A stretch of 64,000 bases of DNA from Amycolatopsis sp. (GCF_025464955.1 NZ_JAODNM010000118.1:1-64000); one strand, 5' to 3'. Counted from the stretch's first letter, positions 1-7,940 are shown. The notes: generated from the letters alone by a model not told the origin. Program-made: numbers and translations.

Positions 1-48
1 CCGGTTCCAACCGGCCGCAACACTCACGAGCCACCCCCGCAGCCGGAG
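1..48. repeat. Edge-truncated intergenic palindrome arm
   Basis: The window opens downstream of glyA with a short inverted repeat (CCGGTT, two bases, AACCGG, positions 1-14). It is followed by AACACTCACGAG (20-31), which matches the right arm of the TCGTGAGTGTTCC-type palindromes near 14.4 kb and 41.8 kb. The left arm would lie outside the window. It probably forms part of the glyA transcription end. Confidence 0.45.
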
Positions 49-1317
49 TTACGGACGATAGCCAGGCATCGGGAACCCGGTCAGGAGTTCCCGGATCTCG
101 GCCGCGATCGTCTCGATGGCGGGCTCGTCGCCGGCAGCGGACGCCGTGACGCTCCGGTCGATCCACTCCGCGATCTGTGGCTGGTGCTCAGGCTTCAGGC
201 CACGGGTCGTGATGGCCGACGTCCCGAGCCGGATGCCGGACGGGTCGAACGGCTTACGCGGGTCGAACGGCACGGTGTTGTAGTTGAGCTCGATCCCGGC
301 CCGGTCCAGCGCCTGCGCGGCGGGCTTGCCCGCGACGTGCTTGTTCGTCAGGTCGACGAGCAGCAGGTGGTTGTCCGTGCCGCCGGAGACCAGGTCGAAG
401 CCGCGCTCGGTGAGCGCCTCCGCCAGCGCCTTCGCGTTGGCGACGATCGCGTGCGCGTAGTCGCGGAACTCCGGCTTCGCCGCCTCACCCAGCGCCACCG
501 CGATCGCCGCGGTCGTGTGGTTGTGCGGGCCGCCCTGCAAACCGGGGAACACCGCCTTGTCGATCGCCTTCGCGTGGTCGGCGTCGGTCATGATCATCGC
601 GCCGCGCGGGCCCCGCAACGTCTTGTGCGTGGTCGTGGTGATGACCTGCGCGTGCCCCACCGGCGACGGGTGCGCCCCGCCGGCGACGAGCCCGGCGATG
701 TGCGCGATGTCGGCTACGAGCACGGCGTCGACCTCGCGGGCGATCTCGGCGAACGCCGGGAAGTCGATGGTCCGCGGGATCGCGGTGCCACCGGCGAAGA
801 TCAGCTTCGGGCGGTGCTCCAGCGCGAGCTCACGTACCTGGTCGAGGTCGACCCGGCCGGTGTCCTTGCGGACGCCGTAGCGGACGGGCGTGAACCACTT
901 GCCGGTGGCGGACACGCTCCAGCCGTGCGTCAGGTGCCCGCCGTCCGGCAGCGCCATGCCGAGGATGGTGTCACCGGGCTTGGCGAACGCGAGGTACACC
1001 GCGAGGTTCGCCGGGGACCCGGAGTACGGCTGGACGTTGGCGTGGTCGACGCCGAACACGGCTTTCGCGCGCTCGATCGCGAGGGTCTCGATCTGGTCGA
1101 TGAGCTGCTGGCCCTCGTAGTACCGCTTGCCGGCGTAGCCCTCGGAGTACTTGTTGGTCAGCACCGTGCCGGTGGCTTCCAAAACGGCCTGCGACACGTA
1201 GTTCTCCGACGCGATGAGCCGGATCTTGTCGTGCTGGCGCTGGGCTTCGGCCTCGACGAGCCCGGCGATCTCCGGGTCCGCGCCGGTGAGGGCGGAGAGG
1301 GCTGGCTGATGCGTCAT
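49..1317 (-). CDS. glyA: Serine hydroxymethyltransferase
   Basis: PLP enzyme that interconverts serine plus tetrahydrofolate with glycine plus 5,10-methylene-THF in the cytosol; it is the main source of one-carbon units. Family features are clear: the N-terminal ASENYVS motif, the NKYSEGYAGKRYYEG signature, and the PLP-lysine region TTTTHKTLRGPRG (Lys about residue 232). Length (422 aa) is normal. I chose the ATG at 1317 because AGGAG lies 7 nt upstream; a GTG six codons earlier overlaps that site. The motif usually close to SAYxRxIDF reads TAIPRTIDF, a divergence that may mark a paralogue. A ZTP-type riboswitch precedes it. Confidence 0.95.
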   Translation of the reverse strand: MTHQPALSALTGADPEIAGLVEAEAQRQHDKIRLIASENYVSQAVLEATGTVLTNKYSEGYAGKRYYEGQQLIDQIETLAIERAKAVFGVDHANVQPYSGSPANLAVYLAFAKPGDTILGMALPDGGHLTHGWSVSATGKWFTPVRYGVRKDTGRVDLDQVRELALEHRPKLIFAGGTAIPRTIDFPAFAEIAREVDAVLVADIAHIAGLVAGGAHPSPVGHAQVITTTTHKTLRGPRGAMIMTDADHAKAIDKAVFPGLQGGPHNHTTAAIAVALGEAAKPEFRDYAHAIVANAKALAEALTERGFDLVSGGTDNHLLLVDLTNKHVAGKPAAQALDRAGIELNYNTVPFDPRKPFDPSGIRLGTSAITTRGLKPEHQPQIAEWIDRSVTASAAGDEPAIETIAAEIRELLTGFPMPGYRP

Positions 1318-1339
1318 GGGCGTGCTCCTGCTCACGAGT

Positions 1340-1424
1340 GGCCATCACCCAGGCGCGCGGTGCGGACCTCGTCGTCGCTTCCCGGTGGTGCTCCACCTCG
1401 ATGGCGCCAGTCGCTGCTGCGCCG
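1340..1424 (-). promoter_or_regulatory. Probable ZTP (pfl) riboswitch of glyA
   Basis: On the minus strand the glyA leader reads GACTGGCG, then GTGGAGCACCACCGGGAAGCG, and after a variable stretch GCGCGCCTGGGTGATGG. These are the conserved cores of the ZTP riboswitch (GACTGGCG, GTGGA..CACCGGGGAGC, CCGCCTGGGC) in the right order and spacing. ZTP aptamers sense ZMP/ZTP, signs of 10-formyl-THF shortage, and are known to precede glyA, folD and pur genes. The aptamer ends about 20 nt before the ribosome-binding site, so translational control is plausible. One G to A change lies in the GGGGAGC core. Confidence 0.8.
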
Positions 1425-1427
1425 TCG

Positions 1428-1433
1428 ATGTTA
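1428..1433 (-). promoter_or_regulatory. -10 element of glyA leader
   Basis: TAACAT on the minus strand lies about 7 nt before the start of the riboswitch aptamer. That spacing places the transcript start at the aptamer 5' end. A TTGATC that could serve as -35 is 20 nt further up, inside the end of the carbonic anhydrase gene. Inferred by spacing only. Confidence 0.45.
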
Positions 1434-1444
1434 GTGGACGCGCG

Positions 1445-1969
1445 TCACTCCGCGATCAACTCGACGCCGTCCGCGTGCCGACGCGCGAGCCGGCGGTACA
1501 CCTCCGCGTTGTGGTCGACCCACAGCCGCGCCGTATCCGTGAGCGGCACGTGCTTCTTGGCGGGGCTGCCCATCGCGGTCATCTCCGGCGGCACGACCGA
1601 ACCCGGCGTCACCGTCGCGCCGGCCGCGACGAGCGCACGGGCGCCGATCTGCGCCTTGTCGAGCACGATGGCCCCGTTGCCGATGAGGGCCTGCTCACCG
1701 ATCGTGCAGTCGTGCACCAGGCACAGGTGCCCGACGGTGACGTTCTTGCCGATCTCGCACACGCCGTCGTTGACGTGGATCACGCTGTTGTCCTGGATGT
1801 TGGCGCCTTCGCCGATGACGATCCGGCCGAAGTCGGCGCGAATGACCACCCCGTACCAGATCGAGGCGTCCTTCTCGACGACGACGTCGCCGATCAGGGT
1901 CGCGGTGGGGGCGATCCAGGCGTCCGGGTGCACGGTCGGGCTGACGCCCTCGAACGAAAACATCGGCAT
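1445..1969 (-). CDS. Gamma-class carbonic anhydrase family protein
   Basis: Left-handed beta-helix protein built of hexapeptide repeats (for example IGARAL, VAAGAT), 174 aa, the usual length for YrdA/PaaY-type gamma carbonic anhydrases. Candidate zinc histidines are in VIHVNDG (about residue 70) and VGHLCLVHDC (about residues 86-92), the three-His pattern of the family. It probably forms a trimer that hydrates CO2 or binds a metal; substrate is not shown by sequence. It lies 110 bp upstream of glyA on the same strand, but glyA seems to have its own promoter. Confidence 0.85.
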   Translation of the reverse strand: MPMFSFEGVSPTVHPDAWIAPTATLIGDVVVEKDASIWYGVVIRADFGRIVIGEGANIQDNSVIHVNDGVCEIGKNVTVGHLCLVHDCTIGEQALIGNGAIVLDKAQIGARALVAAGATVTPGSVVPPEMTAMGSPAKKHVPLTDTARLWVDHNAEVYRRLARRHADGVELIAE

Positions 1970-2006
1970 GCCTGCACTCTAAGCGGGCGCTTGGCAGGTC
2001 GCCTCG

Positions 2007-2603
2007 CTACCCGTAGTTGGCGAAACAGAGAGCTTCCATGTCGGCCTGCAGCGCAATGAACGGCCGCGGCCGGACGCGCTGCTGGATGATCGAGCCGAGC
2101 AGGTACGAAACGAGCGCCCTGGCCCTGGCGCGCGGGTCGTCGACGTCGAGCGGCGCGAGCAGTTCGGTGAGCAGCTCGGTCATCGAGCTCAACATCGCGT
2201 CGATGGCCTGCGGATGCTGGGCGCGGCCCGCCGCGATCCAGTACTCGAACCACATGAACGCCGCGTTGGGCCGGTCGCCGAACGCGCTGAACGTGTCGAG
2301 GTAGGACTCGAGGACGGCGAACAGCTTGTCGCCATGGTCCTCGTGGCCGGCCGCGACGTCCCGGAGGTTGGCCACGAACGAGTTGACGTGGGCCGCCATG
2401 GCCCGATCGATGAGGACATCGATGTCGGCGAAGTAGTAATGAATAGCACTCTTTGTCAGCGGCCCGGCGTCGGCGATCGCCCGAACGGTGCAGCCCGCCA
2501 GACCGTCGCGGGCGAGCACGATTCGCGCCGCGTCGACGATTTGCTCCTGTTTTTGCAGCTGGTTGGGCGAAAGCTGCTCACTACGACCTGGTGCGACACC
2601 CAC
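2007..2603 (-). CDS. TetR-family regulator
   Basis: 198 aa. The N-terminal TetR DNA-binding domain (about residues 18-65) has a helix-turn-helix with TVRAIADAGPLTKSAIHYYFADIDVL; the Tyr-Tyr-Phe motif ends the recognition helix. The C-terminal ligand and dimer domain is helical. It is divergent from the Gre-like gene, with about 120 bp between starts, so it may control itself or that gene. The ligand is unknown. Start is a GTG. It lies 37 bp upstream of the carbonic anhydrase gene on the same strand and might be co-transcribed with it. Confidence 0.85.
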   Translation of the reverse strand: MGVAPGRSEQLSPNQLQKQEQIVDAARIVLARDGLAGCTVRAIADAGPLTKSAIHYYFADIDVLIDRAMAAHVNSFVANLRDVAAGHEDHGDKLFAVLESYLDTFSAFGDRPNAAFMWFEYWIAAGRAQHPQAIDAMLSSMTELLTELLAPLDVDDPRARARALVSYLLGSIIQQRVRPRPFIALQADMEALCFANYG

Positions 2604-2721
2604 GGCGACAACACTCCTCGTTGACTGGGACGCTCACCCTACAGATTGGGCCGGTAGTCCCAAGTGCTGGGTCGTAAAAATCGAAGTAGCAGCGAGAGGC
2701 CGTACAGCGGACAATGCCGGA

Positions 2722-3186
2722 ATGGTGACGACGTCGAAGAACGGGCTGGGACCTGAAGCCCGCCGTCAGCTCGAAGCAGAGCTGGCCAAACTCAAGCAAC
2801 GCCGCGAGGAGGCCAACCCGCGCCCCGGCGAGTCCGGCCGCGGTGGCGACGCCGCCGACCAGGCAGACCTCCTGGAGCGGGCCGAGACGGCGTCCTGGCT
2901 GGATCGCCGCATCGCCGAGGTCGTGGCGATGCTCGAACACGGTGTGCCGTCCAACTCCTCCGTGCTACCGGACGGGACGACCGTCACGATCCGCTTCGCC
3001 GACGGCGACGAGGACACCCTGCACGTGGTCGCCGTCCCCGGTGACGACGCGGACAACTCGGTGCTGACGTCCGACAGCCCGCTCGGGCTCGCGCTGGTGG
3101 GCGCGAAGGCGGGCGACGAGATCAGCTACCGCACGCCTGGTGGCAAGACCACCGCGACCGTCGTAGCGCTCTCTCCGCCAAGTTAA
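2722..3186 (+). CDS. GreA/GreB-family transcription factor
   Basis: 154 aa protein with the two Gre domains: an N-terminal antiparallel coiled coil (about residues 8-75) and a C-terminal FKBP-like domain containing VLTSDSPLGLALVGAKAGDEISY. Gre proteins insert the coiled coil into the RNA polymerase secondary channel. The tip lacks the usual acidic pair and N-A-E-Y-H motif of cleavage-competent GreA, so a cleavage-inactive secondary-channel factor like actinobacterial Rv3788-type proteins is more likely (inference). Start chosen at ATG 2722: GACAAT lies exactly 6 nt before it, so the message is probably leaderless. Its stop overlaps the convergent neighbour's stop (TTAA). Confidence 0.8.
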   Translation: MVTTSKNGLGPEARRQLEAELAKLKQRREEANPRPGESGRGGDAADQADLLERAETASWLDRRIAEVVAMLEHGVPSNSSVLPDGTTVTIRFADGDEDTLHVVAVPGDDADNSVLTSDSPLGLALVGAKAGDEISYRTPGGKTTATVVALSPPS

Positions 3187-3476
3187 GAGGCCGAGTCACG
3201 CCGGCCGAAGGCTCCTGGGCCGGCGTGGAAGAGCCCGATGAGGAGCAGTCCGAACGCGAGGGAAACGAAGAAGGGGACGGGATGGGTGGCGTCGTGCCCC
3301 CAGCGCAGCAACAGCGCCGCGAGCACGAGACCCACCCACCCGGAGACAAGGTTCGTCAGCGGGCCGTTGCCGAGCGCGTTGGGATACCGCTGTTTGGTGA
3401 TCCCCCGCAGGAAATGCGGCAGCGCGTTGCCACCGACGACCCCGCCGAGGAAACCGAGCACGATTGCCTGCCACAT
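3183..3476 (-). CDS. Small integral membrane protein
   Basis: 97 aa with three predicted membrane spans: a glycine-rich first helix (AIVLGFLGGVVGGNALPHF), a central LVSGWVGLVLAALLL segment, and FFVSLAFGLLLIGLF near the C-terminus. No family recognised. It lies 12 bp downstream of a frameshifted TetR gene on the same strand, so it may once have been that regulator's target or co-transcribed partner. Confidence 0.7.
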   Translation of the reverse strand: MWQAIVLGFLGGVVGGNALPHFLRGITKQRYPNALGNGPLTNLVSGWVGLVLAALLLRWGHDATHPVPFFVSLAFGLLLIGLFHAGPGAFGRRDSAS

Positions 3477-3488
3477 AGCGGAAACTCC

Positions 3489-4096
3489 CTACGCCTGGTA
3501 GCCGAGAAGCGGCAGTAGCACCGCGTCGACCAGGTGCTGTGCGAAGGCGTCGTCAAGGGACTCACCGGTGACGAGCAACCGGGAAAACAACATCGCCGAG
3601 CTGATCTCGGCGATGAGCGCCGCGTCGGGGTTCGCCGGCCGCTCGCCGCGGTCCGCGGCCCTCGCGAGCACAGTCCCGAAGGCGCCGCGCTTGTCCTGGA
3701 TCATGTGGCCGCGCACGGTGCCGGCGAGTTCGGCGTCGTCGCGCATGGCGATCATCAACCCGAGCAGGAGCGCCGCATCCTGCCCGGCCAGGGTCGCCCG
3801 CATCGTGGACAGGACTCCGAGCAGGTCGCCGCGCAGGCTCCCGGTGTCAGCCGGGTCCACCAGGGGCTCCCGGAGTGCCGCTTGACGGCCGTGACGACGA
3901 GTTCGGCCTTGCCCGGCCACCGGCGGTAGATGGTCGCCTTGCTGGCGTGGGCTCGGGCGGCGACGCCGTCCATGGTCATCTGGTCGTAGCCGACCTCGGC
4001 CAGCAGTTCGAGCACGGCGAGGAGGATGGCGTCTTCCCGCTGCTCGCCTCGTGTGACCACCGGCGCCCCCATTCTGAACGGTACGGTTTCGTACAC
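3489..4096 (-). pseudogene. TetR-family regulator split by a frameshift
   Basis: The N-terminal half is in one frame: a normal TetR HTH with MTMDGVAARAHASKATIYRRWPGKAELVVTAVKR. The C-terminal ligand domain continues one frame away (ALREPLVDPADTGSLRGD to LLPLLGYQA). The frames join at about 3876-3881, where restoring one G in the minus-strand CGGCAC gives a seamless KRALREPLVDP. A single-base deletion or sequencing error therefore explains the break. The codon for a second possible start (MGAPVV) is at 4072. Without repair the product would lack the dimerisation domain. Confidence 0.8.
4081..4094. promoter_or_regulatory. Palindromic operator at the split TetR start
   Basis: GTACG-GTTT-CGTAC is a perfect 5-bp inverted repeat over the first codons of the upstream ATG (4096). 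This fits a self-bound TetR operator and argues that the true translation start is the downstream ATG at 4072. Regulatory role inferred from position. Confidence 0.4.
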
Positions 4097-4135
4097 TAGC
4101 GCCGCGAAGTCTGCCGCCGCAAGAGGCTTACGAAG

Positions 4136-4867
4136 TCAGCAGGCGACGGCGGCGGGCAGGCGTCCCGCGGCGTATGCACCGGGCGTGACGTGCATCATCG
4201 ATCGGAACTCGGCGGTCATGTGCGACTGGTCGTAGTAACCGGCGTCCCCCGCCAGCTGCGCCAGCGTCCCGGTGCCGGAAAGCACGGTCCGCACCCTGGT
4301 GATGCGCGCGAACTGCTTCGGCGAGACGCCGACACTGGTCGTGAAGACATCGCGAAGGTGCCGCTCACTGACACCCAGACGCCGAGCCACATCCCGCACT
4401 CGCTCGGCCGGCTGTCCGACGCCGGCAGCGAGTCCGCTGACGGCGTGCCGCGTGAGGGCCGTATCACGCGGCTGATGTGCCGAAAGCCGTTGCAGCAGCG
4501 CGGTTTCCAGCCGCTGAACGACTTCGGCCGGGTCATTGTCCGCGAGTTCGGCGTCGAGTCGGCCACCACTGCGGCCCCACAACTCGCGGAGCGAAACAGG
4601 CCTATCGCTCAGGAGGTCCGCGTCCACGCCCAGTACCGGCCGCGCGCAGCCCGGCCGAACCCGGAACCGGACGCAGACCGGCAGGTCCTTGCCCTCGAAG
4701 TACGCGGCCTGAGTACGCGGGCCCAGCACCTGCACCTCGCCGTACCCACGCCACACGAGCGTCACCGCCGGCTCCGGCAGGTGCACCAGGATCCGACTCT
4801 GCTCAACGGCGTCGACACGGACGTCGCTGATCCAGGGGCGCAGGGCGGCCGGCACGGTGTACACCAC
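4136..4867 (-). CDS. AraC-family regulator
   Basis: 243 aa. The C-terminal AraC double HTH (about residues 150-235) is clear: first helix-turn-helix RVRDVARRLGVSERHLRDVFTTSVGVSPKQFARITRV, then LAQLAGDAGYYDQSHMTAEFRSMMHVTPGAYA. The N-terminal half is a divergent cupin-like sensor domain. It diverges from the SDR gene, so that gene is its likely target, and a direct repeat lies in the shared intergenic region. Two adjacent GTG codons could start it. Confidence 0.85.
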   Translation of the reverse strand: MVYTVPAALRPWISDVRVDAVEQSRILVHLPEPAVTLVWRGYGEVQVLGPRTQAAYFEGKDLPVCVRFRVRPGCARPVLGVDADLLSDRPVSLRELWGRSGGRLDAELADNDPAEVVQRLETALLQRLSAHQPRDTALTRHAVSGLAAGVGQPAERVRDVARRLGVSERHLRDVFTTSVGVSPKQFARITRVRTVLSGTGTLAQLAGDAGYYDQSHMTAEFRSMMHVTPGAYAAGRLPAAVAC

Positions 4868-4874
4868 TCCACAA

Positions 4875-4894
4875 TAACCCGCTGGATAACCCGT
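4875..4894. promoter_or_regulatory. Direct repeat between AraC and SDR genes
   Basis: ATAACCCG occurs twice with a 12-bp period between the divergent AraC and SDR genes. Direct repeats are the usual form of AraC-type operators, though this spacing is shorter than the classical ~21 bp. Assigned by position only. Confidence 0.4.
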
Positions 4895-4940
4895 CGGACG
4901 TGCCGTTTTTTCCTATCAGCCGGACGTTCCCGGTGGCAGT

Positions 4941-5789
4941 GTGCCAACCATGATCTTGGTGAGCGGTGCCACGGGCACCATCGGCAGCGAAGTGACCCGG
5001 CTGCTTTCCGGCCGCGCGGAAGCCGTGCGGGTGATGACACGAAACCCTTACACCGCAACGTTTCCCGACGGAATCGAGATTGTGCGCGGCGACTTCGACG
5101 AGTCGGATTCGCTGCGTGCGTCAGCGGAAGGCGTCACGACCGTCTTCCTTCTCACCGCACCCGGCGACTGGGTTCCGAGGCACGACAAGGCAATGCTCGA
5201 CGCGGCGGTCGCGGCGGGAGTGACCAAAGTGGTCAAGCTGTCGGCGATCGGGGCGGACACGACCAAAGGCAGTTGGCACCTACCCGGCGAAGAAGCACTA
5301 CAGGCCGGCGGTTTGGCGTGGACGATCCTGCGGCCGGCCGGGTTCATGTCGAACGCACTGGGCTGGGCGCAGGCGATCCGGGCGGGGCAACCGGTCGCGA
5401 ACCGGACCGGCACTGGGGCGCAGAGCCCGATCGACCCTCGCGATGTCGCGGAAGTCGCCGTCAAAGCGCTGCTCTCAGCCGAGCACGACGGCCGGATCTA
5501 CACGCTGACCGGCCCGGAGTGCCTCAGCGTGCCGGACCAGGTCGCCCAACTCGCTGACGCACTCGGACACGCCGTCGAGACCATCGATATCGACATCGAA
5601 GAAGCCCGGCACCAGATGCTCGACGCCGGCATCCATCCGTCCGTGGTCGCCGTCGCCGTCGCCGGACAGGAGTACGTCCGAGCCGGTCACGCAGCCGTTC
5701 TCACCGGCGATGCCGAACGCGTCCTGAACCGTCCACCGCGCACGTTCCGTGACTGGGCCCACGACCATTTCGCCGCGTTCCGGAGTTGA
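4941..5789 (+). CDS. NmrA-like atypical SDR (NAD(P)-binding)
   Basis: 282 aa Rossmann-fold protein. The N-terminal GATGTIG is the GxxGxxG dinucleotide site; VIRGDFD-type strand and VVKLSAIGA follow as in NmrA/azoreductase-like atypical SDRs. The usual YxxxK catalytic pair is missing, typical of that group, which includes NAD(P)-sensing regulators and quinone or azo reductases. The ATG at 4950 (MILVSGATG) is an equally good start. Regulation by the divergent AraC protein is likely from layout. Confidence 0.8.
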   Translation: MPTMILVSGATGTIGSEVTRLLSGRAEAVRVMTRNPYTATFPDGIEIVRGDFDESDSLRASAEGVTTVFLLTAPGDWVPRHDKAMLDAAVAAGVTKVVKLSAIGADTTKGSWHLPGEEALQAGGLAWTILRPAGFMSNALGWAQAIRAGQPVANRTGTGAQSPIDPRDVAEVAVKALLSAEHDGRIYTLTGPECLSVPDQVAQLADALGHAVETIDIDIEEARHQMLDAGIHPSVVAVAVAGQEYVRAGHAAVLTGDAERVLNRPPRTFRDWAHDHFAAFRS

Positions 5790-5868
5790 AACCCTTACTC
5801 AGCAACAGGTCCAGCTGATTCCGTTCAGTAGCACAAGGCGCGGTTGCGGCTACTTGGACGGCTGCCCC

Positions 5869-5880
5869 TATCCTTTGCTC
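5869..5880 (+). promoter_or_regulatory. -10 box of leaderless gene at 5881
   Basis: TATCCT is separated by exactly 6 nt from the ATG, so transcription should begin at the start codon. TTGCGG at 5844-5849 is a weak -35 candidate with a 19-bp spacer. Confidence 0.5.
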
Positions 5881-6564
5881 ATGGATGGTGCGAGCTGGGC
5901 TGCATGGGCGGCCGCGGCCGTCGCCTCCGGTGCTGCCGTGGTGGCGGTGATCCACGCGAGGTCGTCGGCACGTCAAGCCACGGCGGCCGAACAGCAGGTG
6001 TCCATCATGCGAAGTCAGTACGCAACCGAGCGCCGCGACCGCGCCGAAGACCTCCGACGCACCGAAGAATCCCTTGCCGTCGAACGAAAAGAACGCCGCG
6101 CGGAGGATTCCCGGAACGCCGCGACCATGCTGATGGAACCGGTGGCACGCCTCGACGAGATCGTGAAGTGGCTGCCCCGGTACGGCGGCGGCACGTTCGT
6201 CGACGCGTCGGGCAACGTGTCCGAGGTCGGCAAGGCGCGCGTCCGCGAATGCCAGGAGGCGCTGAGTTTCGCGCACCGCAGCATGAACACGACCCTGCTC
6301 GGCGTGAAGGACAGGGAACTGACGTCGAGATACCGCAAGCTCGTCCTGCTCGCGGACCAGGCACTGAACGCCCCGCTCGAACCCGCCGCGTCCAGCCGCG
6401 CCACGACGGACGTGACGAACTACCTGCGCTACGTCAGGCTGTCTCTGCGGCGGTTCATCGACGGCGAACCCCTGCCGCCCGAGGAGAAGCCGCCCCAGCT
6501 CACCCGCAAGGGCCGGTCGGCCTGGTCGCCGACCCACACCCCGATGGCCGAACTGGACGTCTAG
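5881..6564 (+). CDS. Membrane-anchored coiled-coil protein, unknown
   Basis: About 227 aa. One N-terminal membrane helix (residues 5-25, Ala/Val rich) is followed by a highly charged coiled coil (about 30-80, rich in Glu/Arg), then a helical globular part ending in a basic tail. No family recognised. There is no Shine-Dalgarno sequence; the TATCCT box 6 nt upstream supports this leaderless start rather than the longer open frame. Its stop codon overlaps a stop on the opposite strand within CTAG. Confidence 0.65.
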   Translation: MDGASWAAWAAAAVASGAAVVAVIHARSSARQATAAEQQVSIMRSQYATERRDRAEDLRRTEESLAVERKERRAEDSRNAATMLMEPVARLDEIVKWLPRYGGGTFVDASGNVSEVGKARVRECQEALSFAHRSMNTTLLGVKDRELTSRYRKLVLLADQALNAPLEPAASSRATTDVTNYLRYVRLSLRRFIDGEPLPPEEKPPQLTRKGRSAWSPTHTPMAELDV

Positions 6565-6760
6565 CCGCTCACTCGTTCCACGTCCGACTCCCGCCCGAGC
6601 ATCCGGAACACCTCGGCGTCCTCCCGCGCGAAACAGCCCGCGCACGTTCGCGGACCTCGGTGCTCGGTCCACAATCCTGGTCTCTCCCACGTCAGGACGA
6701 AGCGGATGCCGGTGCGGGACCACTTGCTGAACCGGATTCCGGTTCGGGACCACCCGGTGA
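6561..6760 (-). other. Candidate ORF remnant with CxxC motif
   Basis: One minus-strand frame overlapping the end of the next gene reads coherent protein-like sequence ending TWERPGLWTEHRG, then CAGCFAREDAEVFRML and a stop. No start codon is visible in frame, because the frame enters through a 30-bp tandem repeat. It may be the original C-terminus of the neighbouring membrane protein displaced by a frameshift, or chance. Weak support. Confidence 0.25.
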
Positions 6761-7066
6761 ACCGGTCAGCCTCCGTCCCTGCCCAAGTTCGGCCGCGACA
6801 ATGAACGAGGCATGGCGAGTTTTGCCATCCAAGACCAGGTCTCCAATGGTTACTATGTGAAGCAACCCACTAGATGAACCGGGATACGAACCTCGACCCC
6901 TGATCGTGGCCGCTAATTTATACAATTGCCGACTATACAAGCCCGCAATTCGCCGCCGCCGATGCAGCGCAACCAGAACCATCGTGACTATCGACAACAA
7001 GATGATCACCGAGGCAGCGCTGCCGAATACCCAAATCATCGGATCAAGAGCCGTCACATTTCCCAC
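6692..7066 (-). CDS. Small membrane protein, unknown
   Basis: 124 aa. One strong membrane span (about residues 10-32, VFGSAASVIILLSIVTMVLVAL) is followed by a basic stop-transfer stretch HRRRR and a soluble tail ending in low-complexity Pro/Ser/Gly repeats. The tail derives from an imperfect 30-bp tandem repeat. The gene overlaps the upstream small membrane protein by 13 bp, so both are probably translated together. Base composition is lower in GC than in flanking genes. No family recognised. Confidence 0.55.
   Translation of the reverse strand: MGNVTALDPMIWVFGSAASVIILLSIVTMVLVALHRRRRIAGLYSRQLYKLAATIRGRGSYPGSSSGLLHIVTIGDLVLDGKTRHASFIVAAELGQGRRLTGSPGGPEPESGSASGPAPASASS
6699..6758. repeat. Two-copy 30-bp imperfect tandem repeat
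   Basis: Units 6699-6728 and 6729-6758 share most of their bases (GAAnCGGATnCCGGTnCGGGACCAC core) and encode the Gly/Pro/Ser-rich tail of the gene at 6692. Length 30 keeps the frame open. Confidence 0.7.
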
Positions 7067-7479
7067 CTCTTCGCTTTCGATCTCTCGTTACCTGGCCCGG
7101 ACCTCCTGATGATGGACAGCGCAACCGCATACTCCTCAGCCAGTCTGCGCAGACCAGTCAAGATGAATCCACCCCAAACCAAGAGCAACAGCACAAGCGC
7201 GGCCGCAAGATAAACAATCAGCGGCGAGGTCTTGACCTCGCCTTTCACAGTAGACGCAATAAGCGCGGCCAACACTGTCACGGCAGCCGTGGCTGCACCC
7301 TTTGCGAGCGCAAGAAGACGCTCGCGCTCCCAGCCGAATAGCTTCTCGACGGCACCTTCAGGGTTCACGGAACCGATCGTATCCAGGATCGCTCCGAGCG
7401 AAACAGAAGGAATCAGAAGCGAACGAAGACGAGCGAGTAGCCGATCGAGCTTATGTTGCGAAGGTACTCCCATTCGCAT
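7054..7479 (-). CDS. Two-span membrane protein, unknown
   Basis: 141 aa. An amphipathic N-terminal region (residues 1-50) leads to two membrane helices (about 60-80 and 90-112, IVYLAAALVLLLLVWGGFIL) and a short basic cytoplasmic tail LRRLAEEYAVALSIIRR. The layout of two spans plus a helix resembles small effector membrane proteins such as SLATT-type proteins, but I see no diagnostic motif, so function stays unknown. It forms an overlapping pair with the 124-aa membrane protein, in a lower-GC patch beside tRNA-Thr. Confidence 0.6.
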   Translation of the reverse strand: MRMGVPSQHKLDRLLARLRSLLIPSVSLGAILDTIGSVNPEGAVEKLFGWERERLLALAKGAATAAVTVLAALIASTVKGEVKTSPLIVYLAAALVLLLLVWGGFILTGLRRLAEEYAVALSIIRRSGPGNERSKAKRWEM

Positions 7480-7940
7480 CCGCCTCGTTCCGACAACAGT
7501 TGTGACGTCACCGGAGCGTCGACGTCTGCGCGCAGAACGCTACAAGGCGAGAGAGCCCCGCGAAGCCGGACAGCAGATCGATGCAGAACCGTCGTCGGCC
7601 GGTTACCTCGAACATCTCAGTATTCGAAATAGCCAGTCCCGAACTGGCCCATAAAACGGATAGGAGACATAGTTTGTCAATTGCTTGCGACTCGCCCCGG
7701 CAAATTCCGCAAGTTCGCGGGCTACCCAGCTTGTCAGCCGTGGCACGAGTCCGGGGTGCTCGCCGGGCGTCGACCTCCGCGAGTAGCTCCTCGGCTGCCT
7801 TGGCCGCGTCCGGCCCGGCGGGCACGCCTGGTCGACGTGCTACCACTTCTCCGCCGCCAGCCGACACCCGCGTAGACCTTCACCCGAAGGGACCCACTTG
7901 GACGCGGGACGACCCCGGATTGGCTACACGCGTAGCTACG
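7480..7940. other. Low-GC gap, no convincing gene
   Basis: About 460 bp between the small membrane genes and the tRNA terminator. Open frames exist on both strands (a 119-codon frame on the minus strand, 7508-7867), but none has a ribosome-binding site or family features. It may hold decayed genes. Confidence 0.5.

Noticed and set aside
7508-7867. 119-codon minus-strand frame next to tRNA-Thr
   Set aside because: No start signal, no family, mixed composition; may be decay product but not supportable as a gene.
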